Positions 44,735 to 52,611 of a stretch of DNA of 57,950 bases are shown piece after piece (the first letter of the stretch is position 1; each line of letters opens with the position of its first letter). The DNA comes from an uncultured Sphingomonadaceae bacterium. Its GTDB lineage: Bacteria; Pseudomonadota; Alphaproteobacteria; Sphingomonadales; Sphingomonadaceae. A program made the translations under genes and the position numbers. Location of the stretch: assembly GCA_903871605.1 (NCBI GenBank), contig CAIQHF010000023.1, positions 1 to 57,950 on the forward strand, in the 5' to 3' direction. The notes beneath the pieces were generated by a model. That model saw nothing but the letters and a program-made list of their open reading frames with translations. It did no database searches and had not been told where the DNA came from.

Positions 44735-45703
44735 ATGGATCTGCAGCTGACCGAAGAACAGCAGGCGCTGGTCGCCGCGCTGCAGGATATAATGCAGGAT
44801 CATGCCGAACTGCCTCAGGAGCGGCGGCTGAGCTACGCCTGGCATGATGCAGGGCTGCAGACACTGCTCGGCGAAAGCGGATTTCTCGACGCCGCGCGCG
44901 AGATCGGCCCGCTGGAGGCGGCGCTCGTCGTGTTTGAGGCGGGGAAGGGGATTGCCGCGCTCGATACGATCGGATGCGGACTCGTCGCGCCGTTGCTGCT
45001 CCCCGATCTGCGCATCGAGGGTCCCGTTGCGCTCGTTGATCGGCGCGACCTCGGAAAGGCGATCCGAAACTTGTCGATCTCGGGCACGCTGCTCGTCGAT
45101 TGCGGCGAGGACGTCGCGTTGCTGCCGCTCGCCGGCTTCGCGATAGACTCGGTCGATAGCATCTTCGCTTTCCCTTATGGCCGTTTCGCCGAACGCCCGG
45201 ATCTGTCGTCTGCGCGGCGTCTGCCGGGCGCGGGCGCGGCAATGCGGCAATGGTGGCGTGTCGGTATTGCCGCCGAGATGGCAGGCGCCGCCGACGCCGC
45301 GATCGCCTTCACCATCGATTATGTGAAGCAACGTCATGTGTTCGGCCGCCCGGTCGGTTCGTTCCAATCGGTCCAGCACCGGCTGGTTCAGCGCCATGGT
45401 TGGGCCAAGTCGCTCTATTATCTGACGATGAAAGCGGCCTGGAGCGGAGCCGAGAGCGACGCCGCGATCGCCGCCTGCTTCGCGCAGACGGGCATCCAGT
45501 CGCTGATGTTCGATCTCCACCAATTCCATGGCGGGATGGGCGTCACCATCGAACATCTGCTGCATTTCTGGACCTACCGGATCCGGGCGCTTCAAGCGGA
45601 GGCGGGCGGGCTGTCGGCTTCGGCATTGGCGATCGCCGAGCGGCGCTGGACGGAAGCTGGATCTGAGGTGGATGCCGTGCCCGCGCGGGTGGCCGGGCTG
45701 TGA
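44735..45703 (+). CDS. Short, degenerate acyl-CoA dehydrogenase (partner subunit)
   Basis: A 322-residue ACAD-like protein, 60-80 residues shorter than a normal subunit. The middle domain is compressed and lacks the usual EPxAGSD flavin loop, while the C-terminal domain is clear: VKQRHVFGRPVGSFQSVQHR and HQFHGGMGVTIEHLLHFW. In FadE-type heterotetramers (as FadE28/FadE29-type pairs) one subunit is likewise incomplete in its FAD site. It starts 1 nt after the ACAD at 43591 and overlaps the next gene by 4 nt. Confidence 0.8.
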   Translation: MDLQLTEEQQALVAALQDIMQDHAELPQERRLSYAWHDAGLQTLLGESGFLDAAREIGPLEAALVVFEAGKGIAALDTIGCGLVAPLLLPDLRIEGPVALVDRRDLGKAIRNLSISGTLLVDCGEDVALLPLAGFAIDSVDSIFAFPYGRFAERPDLSSARRLPGAGAAMRQWWRVGIAAEMAGAADAAIAFTIDYVKQRHVFGRPVGSFQSVQHRLVQRHGWAKSLYYLTMKAAWSGAESDAAIAACFAQTGIQSLMFDLHQFHGGMGVTIEHLLHFWTYRIRALQAEAGGLSASALAIAERRWTEAGSEVDAVPARVAGL

Positions 45704-46833
45704 CGGCGCCCCTGACCGAAATGCTCGATCTCGCCGAATTGCGCGGGGCGGTGCGCGATGTGCTTGCAGATCGTCGCGGCGACGCGTTTGCAATTCCGGG
45801 CGAGGAGGGGCGCGGGCTCGATCGCGCGCTATGGGCCGAAATGGCTGCACTCGGCTGGCTCGGTCTCGCGATCCCCGAGGTGCAGGGCGGGCTTGACCAG
45901 GGTGTCGCGCATCTCGGTGTGCTCTACGAAGAACTCGGCCGCGAACTCGCTCCGGTGCCGGTGCTTCCGACCATGCTCGCGGCGGTCGTGATCGGGCGCT
46001 ATGGCGACACGGCCGTTCGCGATCAGTGGCTGCCGGCGATCGCGGCGGGCGATTGCCTCGCTGCGCTCTCGCTTCCGAGCGATGGCGGCGTGGCGACGCT
46101 CGACGCCGGCGGGCGCCTCTCCGGCACGATCGATCATGTCGCCTTCGCCGATGTCGCGAACCTGCTGCTGCTGCCCGTGCGCAGCGCCGACGGCATCGCC
46201 CTGGCGCTTGTTCCCGCCGGTTCGCCTGGCGTCACGGTCGTCCCGCGTCCGATCGTCGATCTGACGCGCAGCATCGGCCGTATCGAGCTCAAAGGCGTGC
46301 CGCTGCCGCCCGCTGCACTGTTGTCGCTTGATCTTGCTGATTGGGACATGCTCGACGATCACGCCGCGATGGCGCTCGCGTGCGACGCCGTCGGCGCGTC
46401 TGCCGCGCTGCTCGATCGCACCGTCGAGTATCTGAAGATCCGCGAGCAGTTCGGTCGCCCGATCGGCTCGTTCCAGGCGCTCAAGCACCGGGTGGCGGAC
46501 TGGAAGGTCAAGATCGAGGCAGCGACGGCGCTCTCTCGCCATGTCGCGGCGCTGCTCGCCTCGGGCGACGGAGGGCCGGCGGCATCGGCGGCCGCGTCCG
46601 AGGCCAAGGCCTATGCGTGCGACATCTTCGCCGCATTCGCGGGCGACGCGGTGCAGTTGCACGGCGGAATCGGCTTCACCTGGGAGCATCCCTGTCATCT
46701 CTTCCTGAAGCGCGCAAAGCTCGGTCAGCAGCTTCACGGTAGTTCGACCGCGCACAAGGAACGTGCGGGCCGTTATGCCTTCGGCGAGCGCGATCGGGCG
46801 GTGGCGCCCGAACCAAAGCCGATTACCGTTTGA
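45700..46833 (+). CDS. Acyl-CoA dehydrogenase, likely heteromer subunit
   Basis: A 377-residue ACAD starting at GTG 45700 (4-nt overlap). The flavin loop is weak (ALSLPSDGG), while the C-terminal domain is well kept: YLKIREQFGRPIGSFQALKH near residue 245 and QLHGGIGFTWEHPCHLFLKRA near 325. It resembles the FadE27/FadE29 side of heteromeric ACADs and probably pairs with the ACAD at 42357. A Rieske oxygenase gene follows after 12 nt. Confidence 0.82.
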   Translation: MTAPLTEMLDLAELRGAVRDVLADRRGDAFAIPGEEGRGLDRALWAEMAALGWLGLAIPEVQGGLDQGVAHLGVLYEELGRELAPVPVLPTMLAAVVIGRYGDTAVRDQWLPAIAAGDCLAALSLPSDGGVATLDAGGRLSGTIDHVAFADVANLLLLPVRSADGIALALVPAGSPGVTVVPRPIVDLTRSIGRIELKGVPLPPAALLSLDLADWDMLDDHAAMALACDAVGASAALLDRTVEYLKIREQFGRPIGSFQALKHRVADWKVKIEAATALSRHVAALLASGDGGPAASAAASEAKAYACDIFAAFAGDAVQLHGGIGFTWEHPCHLFLKRAKLGQQLHGSSTAHKERAGRYAFGERDRAVAPEPKPITV

Positions 46834-46845
46834 GTGGAGGATAAT

Positions 46846-48018
46846 ATGGATCAGATCGTCGACGACCGCGCCTCCGTCGCGGGTGAGGTCACGCCGGGCC
46901 AGGCACGCTTGCTTGACGCGATGCCCGAGCTGGCAGATTGCCACTATCCCGAGGTTCGCGACGCGATTCCGGCGTCCAACTATACCGATCCGACCCGCTA
47001 CGAGGCCGAACTGAAGGCGGTGTGGAAGGGCGTTCCCGTGATCGCTGCACCGTCGGCATTGCTGCCCGAGGCCAAATCCTATCATCAGGTGACGATCGCC
47101 GGCATGCCCGTGCTGCTCACCCGTAACAAGGCAGGGGTCGCCAAGGCCTTCGCCAATGTCTGCCGTCATCGCGGGATGAAGCTGTGCACCTCGGACAAGA
47201 CCGAGAAGGCACCGCGGATTGTCTGCCCCTATCACGCCTGGACCTACGATCTCGACGGCAAGCTGATCGGTCTGCCGCGTTCGGAAACCTTTCCAGGCCT
47301 GCCCAAGTCCGAACTCGGCCTGCTCGAACTGCCCTCGCGCGAGGCGGGCGGTCTCATCTGGGTCGGTCTCGATCCCGAGAAGTCGTATGATTTCTCGACC
47401 GTCGATGGCGAACTCGCCGAGGATTTGTCCGCGCTCGGTCTTGATCGCGCCTGGCTCTACGACCATGCCAGCTTCCCGGTGAAGGCGAACTGGAAGCTGG
47501 TCATGGACTCGATGCTCGACAGTTATCACGTCACCCGGCTGCACAAGGATTCGCTCGCGCAGTTCTCGGTCGATTCCGAAAACCAGATCGACCGCATAGG
47601 GTCGCACATCCGTAACGCCGCGCACCGTGCCAATTTCGAGCGCAAGCTGATCACGCGTCGGCATGACGAACTACGCTGGATCATGGTGTTTTCGTATATC
47701 GGCTTTCCTAACGGCATCATCGTCGTCAGCCCGCATTATACGAGCCTGGGCGTAGTCCGCCCGATCTCGGTCGACGAATGTGTCGTCGATTATTACCTGC
47801 TGGCGCACGACAAGCCGACCACCGAACGCGCCGAGGACCGGCTCAAGCGCTCGCTCGAACTGATGACCCAGGTGTTCGCCGAGGAGGATTATTGGGCGGC
47901 TGCGATGTGTCATGCGGGACTGGCTTCGGGAACGCTCAAGGAGGTGCAGATCGGCGGCATGGAGGTCCAGATCCGCATGTTTCAGGATGCCGTAACCGAC
48001 TGCCTGGAGCGCCAATAA
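46846..48018 (+). CDS. Rieske ring-hydroxylating oxygenase, alpha subunit type
   Basis: A 390-residue oxygenase of the aromatic-ring-hydroxylating family. Rieske ligands are C106, H108, C127, H130 (CRHRG and CPYHAW). The iron site is DSMLDSYHVTRLHKD with the His pair. It differs from the VanA-type proteins at the left end. ATG 46846 follows GTGGAGG at 5 nt. No beta subunit, ferredoxin or reductase of its own is adjacent, so it is a single-component terminal oxygenase or uses shared electron carriers. It lies inside a beta-oxidation operon, suggesting hydroxylation of a CoA-linked or ring intermediate. Confidence 0.87.
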   Translation: MDQIVDDRASVAGEVTPGQARLLDAMPELADCHYPEVRDAIPASNYTDPTRYEAELKAVWKGVPVIAAPSALLPEAKSYHQVTIAGMPVLLTRNKAGVAKAFANVCRHRGMKLCTSDKTEKAPRIVCPYHAWTYDLDGKLIGLPRSETFPGLPKSELGLLELPSREAGGLIWVGLDPEKSYDFSTVDGELAEDLSALGLDRAWLYDHASFPVKANWKLVMDSMLDSYHVTRLHKDSLAQFSVDSENQIDRIGSHIRNAAHRANFERKLITRRHDELRWIMVFSYIGFPNGIIVVSPHYTSLGVVRPISVDECVVDYYLLAHDKPTTERAEDRLKRSLELMTQVFAEEDYWAAAMCHAGLASGTLKEVQIGGMEVQIRMFQDAVTDCLERQ

Positions 48019-48020
48019 GC

Positions 48021-48947
48021 ATGACTTTCGACGATTTGAAGGCGAGGTTGCGGCTGCCTGTGGTGGCTGCGCCGATGTTCCTCGTCTCCGGCCCCGATCT
48101 TGTGATCGCGGCGGGGTGCGCCGGTATTCTCGGCGCGTTCCCCGCGCTCAATGCGCGTTCTACCGATGAACTCAGGGAATGGCTTGGGAGGATCGAGGGC
48201 GCGCTCGCCGATTTTCCCTACGCAGTCAATCTCATCGTCCAGGGCACGGGATCGCCGCGCTATCTCGACGACTTGGCACTAATTCAGGCGGTCAAACCGC
48301 CTGTCGTCATAACTAGCGTTGGTCAGCCCGCCGAAGCCGTTGCCCGCGTCCACGCCTTCGGCGGGCTGGTCTTTCACGACGTCACAACGGTCCGCCACGC
48401 CCGCAAGGCGATTGAGGCCGGGGTCGACGGCCTGATCCTGGTCACGGCGGGGGCGGGTGGCCATACCGGCGTCGCCAATCCATTCGCGTTCGTGTCCCAA
48501 CTGCGCGAATTTTGGAACGGGCCAATCCTGCTCGGCGGCGGGATATCCGACGGTCGCGGGGTGTTGGCAGCGCGCGCGCTCGGTGCGGACCTCGTCTATA
48601 TGGGGACACGTTTTGCCGCCTCGCGAGAGTCGTTAGCGTCCGACGCTTATAAGCAGCTTCTCGTGTCTGAGACGATGGCGGACGTCGTCACCACCGAGCG
48701 CGTTTCGGGTCTGCCCGCGAACTTCCTGCGCGGTTCGATTGCGCGCGCCGGGCTTGACCCCGATGCGCTCCCCGAGCGGCTCGGCGTTTTCAAGCCCGAT
48801 TTGCCCGAGGGCCTCAAGCCGTGGCGCGACATCTGGAGCGGAGGGCATGGCGTCGGCTCTATCGTCGATGCGCCACCCGTTGCTGAGATCGTCGAGCGAC
48901 TGGTGGCCGGATATGACGCAGCGCGTGCCGCCGCCAAGGCGCTGTAG
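48021..48947 (+). CDS. Nitronate monooxygenase-family FMN protein
   Basis: A 308-residue TIM-barrel flavoprotein paralogous to the one at 18599. LPVVAAPMFLVSGPDLVIA opens the barrel, ILVTAGAGGHTG and LLGGGISDGRGV bind FMN, and VYMGTRFAASRES is the phosphate region. It lies 2 nt after the Rieske gene and 23 nt before the CitE-like gene. In this CoA pathway a dehydrogenation or double-bond shift on a ring intermediate, as for IpdC in steroid degradation, is more plausible than nitroalkane oxidation. Confidence 0.83.
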   Translation: MTFDDLKARLRLPVVAAPMFLVSGPDLVIAAGCAGILGAFPALNARSTDELREWLGRIEGALADFPYAVNLIVQGTGSPRYLDDLALIQAVKPPVVITSVGQPAEAVARVHAFGGLVFHDVTTVRHARKAIEAGVDGLILVTAGAGGHTGVANPFAFVSQLREFWNGPILLGGGISDGRGVLAARALGADLVYMGTRFAASRESLASDAYKQLLVSETMADVVTTERVSGLPANFLRGSIARAGLDPDALPERLGVFKPDLPEGLKPWRDIWSGGHGVGSIVDAPPVAEIVERLVAGYDAARAAAKAL

Positions 48948-48970
48948 GCTCACAACACAGGATCGAAGCG

Positions 48971-49783
48971 ATGCCCCAGCTGCTCAGCCCGCTCGCACCG
49001 CGTTCGGCGCTCTATCTACCTGCTTCGAATGCGCGCGCGCTGGCTAAGGCGCGGACGCTCCCGACCGACATGGTGATCCTTGATCTCGAGGATGCGGTGC
49101 GCGATGCCGACAAGGATGCGGCGCGCGGCGCCGCGGTTGCCGCCATGGAAGAGGGATTCGGCAAGCGCATCGCTACGATCCGCATCAATGCAGCCGACAG
49201 CGCCTTCCACGCGGCCGACGTCGCAGCCACATCTGGTTGCGCCGCGGCCGCGATCGTCATTCCTAAGGTCGAAAGCGTGGAAGCCGTCTCGCGCGTCGTT
49301 GCGGCGATCGGAAAGCCGGTGTTGGCGATGATCGAGACTCCGGCGGGACTGCTTGCGGCCGCCGCGATCGCAGCAGCGCCGGGTGTCGCGGGGCTGATCG
49401 CGGGGACCAACGACATCGCGCACGCGCTGCGTCTGCCGCCGGCCTCCGGGCGCGGTGGGTTGTCGCTGGCTCTGCAGACGATCGTGCTCGCCGCGCGCGC
49501 TGCCGACATCTTCGTGCTCGATGGCGTCTGGAACCGGCTTGAGGACCCTGAGGGGCTGGCGGCGGAGTGCCGCGAGGGCCGCGCGTGGGGATTTGACGGC
49601 AAGACGCTGATCCATCCTAGCCAAGTCGAAATCGCCAACCGCGCCTTCAGTCCCGACGAAATGGAGATTGAGGACGCGCGCGCGCTGATCGCGGCGGCGA
49701 GCGGCGGCGCGGTCCGCTTCCGCGATCGCATGGTCGAGGACATGCACGTCGCAACGGCCCTCGCGCTATTGGCCCGGGCCTAG
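48971..49783 (+). CDS. HpcH/HpaI (CitE-like) lyase
   Basis: A 270-residue TIM-barrel protein of the CitE/malyl-CoA lyase family: RSALYLPASNARAL near the start binds CoA phosphate, DMVILDLEDAV the metal-proximal Asp, IPKVESVEAV the Glu, and GFDGKTLIHPSQ the C-terminal motif. Members cleave or hydrolyse hydroxyacyl-CoA esters such as citramalyl- or malyl-CoA. It is the last gene of the operon from 42357 and is followed by a strong terminator. Confidence 0.87.
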   Translation: MPQLLSPLAPRSALYLPASNARALAKARTLPTDMVILDLEDAVRDADKDAARGAAVAAMEEGFGKRIATIRINAADSAFHAADVAATSGCAAAAIVIPKVESVEAVSRVVAAIGKPVLAMIETPAGLLAAAAIAAAPGVAGLIAGTNDIAHALRLPPASGRGGLSLALQTIVLAARAADIFVLDGVWNRLEDPEGLAAECREGRAWGFDGKTLIHPSQVEIANRAFSPDEMEIEDARALIAAASGGAVRFRDRMVEDMHVATALALLARA

Positions 49784-49840
49784 ATCTTCCAATCGAGCGG
49801 GATCACTTGACGCCTCCGAAAACGGGTAAGACCAAAGTTT

Positions 49841-49881
49841 CTGAGCCAAGATCCGATCCTGACGATCGGGTCTTGGCTCAG
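49841..49881. terminator. Bidirectional terminator hairpin
   Basis: An 18-bp stem with a single G-T wobble around a 5-nt loop: left arm begins CTGAGCCAAGA and the right arm ends TCTTGGCTCAG. It sits between the convergent ends at 49783 and 49888. Only short T tracts flank it. Confidence 0.75.
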
Positions 49882-49887
49882 CAGCGG

Positions 49888-50631
49888 CTAGGCAATCACC
49901 ATACCGCCGTCGACGGGCATCGAAATGCCCGTGGTAAAGGTCGCGCCGTCGGACAGCATCCAGATTGCCGCGGACGCAATCTCGGACGGGTCCGCCATCC
50001 GCCCCATTGGCCGCGTTCGCGTCTTGGCAAGCGCGGGGTTGGCGTTGCTCGATCCCATCGCAAGCGGGGTCACGGTCGCGCCGGGCAGGATTGCGTTGAC
50101 GCGGATATTCTGCTCGGCGCAGTCCATCGCCGCGCCGCGGACCATGCCGTCGACGCCGGCTTTCGAGCCGCAATAGTCCGAGCTCCAGGGCAGCCCCTTG
50201 ATCGCCGCCGCGGACGAGATCGCCACCACCGATCCATGCTTGTGCGGCCACATCGCCGCCACCTCATATTTCAGGCAGAAGAACATGCCGCGCAGGTTGA
50301 TACGATGGACGCGGTCCCATTCGTCGATCGAAATCTCGTGAATTGGCTTGGAACAGCCGGCGATCCCAGCACAATTGATCGCACCATGGAGCTGGCCGTA
50401 AGTGGAGACCGCTGCCTCGACCATCGCGCGCACACTGTCCTCTTCCGAAACGTCCGTTCTGACGAACTGCGCTTCGCCGCCTGAGTTGCGGATCGACGCG
50501 GCCATCGTCTCGCCCGCGTCGCTCAGGTCGGCGATCGTCACCGACCAACCATCTGCCACCAGCCCTTCGACGCAGGCCTTGCCGATCCCGCTTGCTCCGC
50601 CCGTTACGATTGCGGATCGTGTTGTGCTCAT
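49888..50631 (-). CDS. Short-chain dehydrogenase/reductase
   Basis: A 247-residue classical SDR: GGASGIG cofactor loop, INCAGIAG in place of NNAG, serine in AISSAAA, YCGSK. ATG 50631 follows GGAGAACGCG and is 48 nt from the operator pair shared with the divergent ALDH; a reading from 50658 lacks a ribosome site. It may oxidise an alcohol whose product is used by the adjacent ALDH or by the ACAD operon. Confidence 0.85.
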   Translation of the reverse strand: MSTTRSAIVTGGASGIGKACVEGLVADGWSVTIADLSDAGETMAASIRNSGGEAQFVRTDVSEEDSVRAMVEAAVSTYGQLHGAINCAGIAGCSKPIHEISIDEWDRVHRINLRGMFFCLKYEVAAMWPHKHGSVVAISSAAAIKGLPWSSDYCGSKAGVDGMVRGAAMDCAEQNIRVNAILPGATVTPLAMGSSNANPALAKTRTRPMGRMADPSEIASAAIWMLSDGATFTTGISMPVDGGMVIA

Positions 50632-50679
50632 CGCGTTCTCCAGTTCAGCTCTTGCCACCTGTGATGCGATGGCTAAAGA

Positions 50680-50713
50680 TGGCGATAATTGAACGCAAGG
50701 GCGATTATCGAAC
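50680..50713. promoter_or_regulatory. Four alternating IclR half-sites, divergent promoter
   Basis: Two operators 4 nt apart: TGGCGATAATTGAAC (50680-50694) and GGGCGATTATCGAAC (50699-50713). Together they give four half-sites with 5-, 4- and 5-nt gaps. They lie between the SDR at 50631 and the ALDH at 50742. A weak TTGCCA/TAAAGA promoter for the ALDH ends at 50679. Confidence 0.7.
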
Positions 50714-50741
50714 TTCTACGCCCGCAGCCCCGGAGAGGCAG

Positions 50742-52235
50742 ATGGCCAGCAAGCTTCACGTTCCGCTCAAGGACCCGCGCCGCATATTCATCGCGGGCGA
50801 ATGGGTCGATCCTTCGTCCGACGCGCTGATTGACGTCTTCTCCCCTGGCACAGAAGAACTTTACGTCCAGGTGGCCAATGCCCAAGGGGCGGACGTCAAT
50901 CGGGCCGTGGCGGCCGCTCGTGAGGCATTCGATGCCGGCCCTTGGCCGCGGATGAGCCACAAGGAGCGGGCCGTCTGGATGAACCGTCTCGCCGATGAAC
51001 TGACCAGGCGCGCCGCCGATATCGCGCAGATCTGGCCCAATGAAATGGGCATCCTCCATTCGATCGCGAGCGCGGTCGCGCCGGGCGCCGGAGATTTCTA
51101 CCGTTATTATGCCGGCCTCGCTGAGACTTTTCCCTTCGAGGAAGAGCGGAAGACCGTTTCGGGCGCGAAGCTGGGTCTGCTGGTGCGCGAGCCGGTCGGC
51201 GTGGTCGGCGCGATCATCCCGTGGAACGGGCCGATCATGATCACCGCGTTCAAGGTTGCGCCGGCGCTGATCGCGGGCTGCACGGTGGTGATCAAGGGCT
51301 CGCCCGAAGCTCCAGGACACGCGCTGCTCATGGCGGAAGCCGCAGAGGCTATCGGGCTGCCCAAGGGCGTCATCAACGTCGTCATCGCGGATCGCGAGGC
51401 GTCCGAGGCGCTGGTCAACAATGCGGGAATCGACAAGATCAGCTTTACCGGCTCTTCGGCGACCGGCTGCCGCATCGCCTCGATTTTGGGCGGACGGATG
51501 GCGCGCTATACGCTCGAACTGGGCGGCAAATCGGCGGCGATCATCCTCGACGATTACGACGTCGAGGCGGCGGCAAAGGAGCTTGCCGCACGTGCCTGCG
51601 ACATGACGGGGCAGGTCTGCGCGGCGCTGACGCGCATCGTCGTGCCCGTGCATCGCGCAGATCAGATGGCAAATGCTCTCGCGGCGGCCTTCGCGCAGGT
51701 GGTGGTCGGTGATCCTTTCGACCCGGTGACGCAGATGGGGCCAGTCGCGACGCGGGGACAGCGCGACCGTGTCCAGGCCTACATCGATCGCGGCAAGGCC
51801 GACGGCTATCGCGTCGCCGGCGGCGGCGGCCGGCCGGCACATCTCGACCGCGGCTTTTTCATCGAGCCGACCGTGTTTGCAGGGGTGGATAACAGCGCGG
51901 CGATCGCGCAGGAGGAGATCTTCGGCCCCGTCGTGTCGGTGATCCCGGCCAAGGACGAAGCCGATGCGGTGCGCATCGCCAATGATTCTCAATTCGGGCT
52001 CAACGGTGCCGTGTTCACCAACGACGTCGACCGCGCCTATGCAGTCGCACGCGAACTGCGTACCGGCACGGTGGGGCATAATGGCCATCTCACCGACTTT
52101 TCGATCGCCTTTGGTGGCTTCAAGCAATCGGGTGTCGGGCGAGAAGGTGGGGTCGAGGGTCTCTATCCCTATCTCGAGACCAAGACGATCCTACTCGGCG
52201 GTCGGCCCGATCACTTGCCTCCCGCGGCGGCCTGA
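50742..52235 (+). CDS. NAD(P)-dependent aldehyde dehydrogenase
   Basis: A 497-residue ALDH-superfamily enzyme. IIPWNGP contains the catalytic Asn, LELGGKSAAII the Glu, and GQVCAALTR the nucleophilic Cys. ATG 50742 follows GGAGAGGCAG and the operator 28 nt upstream; longer frames from 50592 pass through the operator. Close to the ALDH at 16352 in every motif, so the two probably arose by duplication. It is a single-gene unit divergent from the SDR. Confidence 0.9.
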   Translation: MASKLHVPLKDPRRIFIAGEWVDPSSDALIDVFSPGTEELYVQVANAQGADVNRAVAAAREAFDAGPWPRMSHKERAVWMNRLADELTRRAADIAQIWPNEMGILHSIASAVAPGAGDFYRYYAGLAETFPFEEERKTVSGAKLGLLVREPVGVVGAIIPWNGPIMITAFKVAPALIAGCTVVIKGSPEAPGHALLMAEAAEAIGLPKGVINVVIADREASEALVNNAGIDKISFTGSSATGCRIASILGGRMARYTLELGGKSAAIILDDYDVEAAAKELAARACDMTGQVCAALTRIVVPVHRADQMANALAAAFAQVVVGDPFDPVTQMGPVATRGQRDRVQAYIDRGKADGYRVAGGGGRPAHLDRGFFIEPTVFAGVDNSAAIAQEEIFGPVVSVIPAKDEADAVRIANDSQFGLNGAVFTNDVDRAYAVARELRTGTVGHNGHLTDFSIAFGGFKQSGVGREGGVEGLYPYLETKTILLGGRPDHLPPAAA

Positions 52236-52365
52236 TACTGGGAGGCGCCCAGCGTTCGTCCTCTTTGCGCCACTTTGCGGGCCATGCATTCGAATGGAAC
52301 GCGCCGGCTATAGAGCGGCGCGCTCTGTGGTACTGCGCCTGTAGGACCAATACCAAATTAGCGTT

Positions 52366-52380
52366 GTGCGTATACCGCAC
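52366..52380. promoter_or_regulatory. IclR-type operator upstream of TonB receptor
   Basis: GTGCGTATACCGCAC is a perfect 15-bp palindrome followed after 4 nt by a GATCG half-site. It lies in the 376-nt gap between the ALDH and the TonB receptor, 231 nt before the receptor start. The rest of the gap holds the promoter at 52528 and no gene. Confidence 0.6.
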
Positions 52381-52527
52381 ACAAGATCGTTATTGCACAT
52401 TCGTGGTCGACCGTGTCGTCGCGGACACACCATTGCTGAGCCCCGCAGTGACAATCGTCGATAATTAGGGCGACATATCAGTAAGATAGGCCTGATGTGC
52501 GTGACGTCCAGTGCGGACATCGAGTAA

Positions 52528-52556
52528 TTGACAGTATCCGACACTAAGAATATCAA
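52528..52556 (+). promoter_or_regulatory. Strong sigma-70-like promoter of TonB receptor
   Basis: TTGACA, a 17-nt spacer and TATCAA make the best promoter in the window. The predicted start of transcription is about 52563, so the operator at 52578 is just downstream and would block elongation or initiation. Confidence 0.7.
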
Positions 52557-52577
52557 GTGGACGCACAACGAACGGAT

Positions 52578-52592
52578 GGGCGAATACCGCCC
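52578..52592. promoter_or_regulatory. IclR-type operator in TonB receptor leader
   Basis: GGGCGAATACCGCCC is a full match, preceded by GAAC 4 nt upstream and ending 19 nt before the receptor start. The surrounding AACGGATG also occurs before the thiolase and P450 operators. Confidence 0.7.
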
Positions 52593-52611
52593 ACATCATC
52601 GAGGAGGGGTT

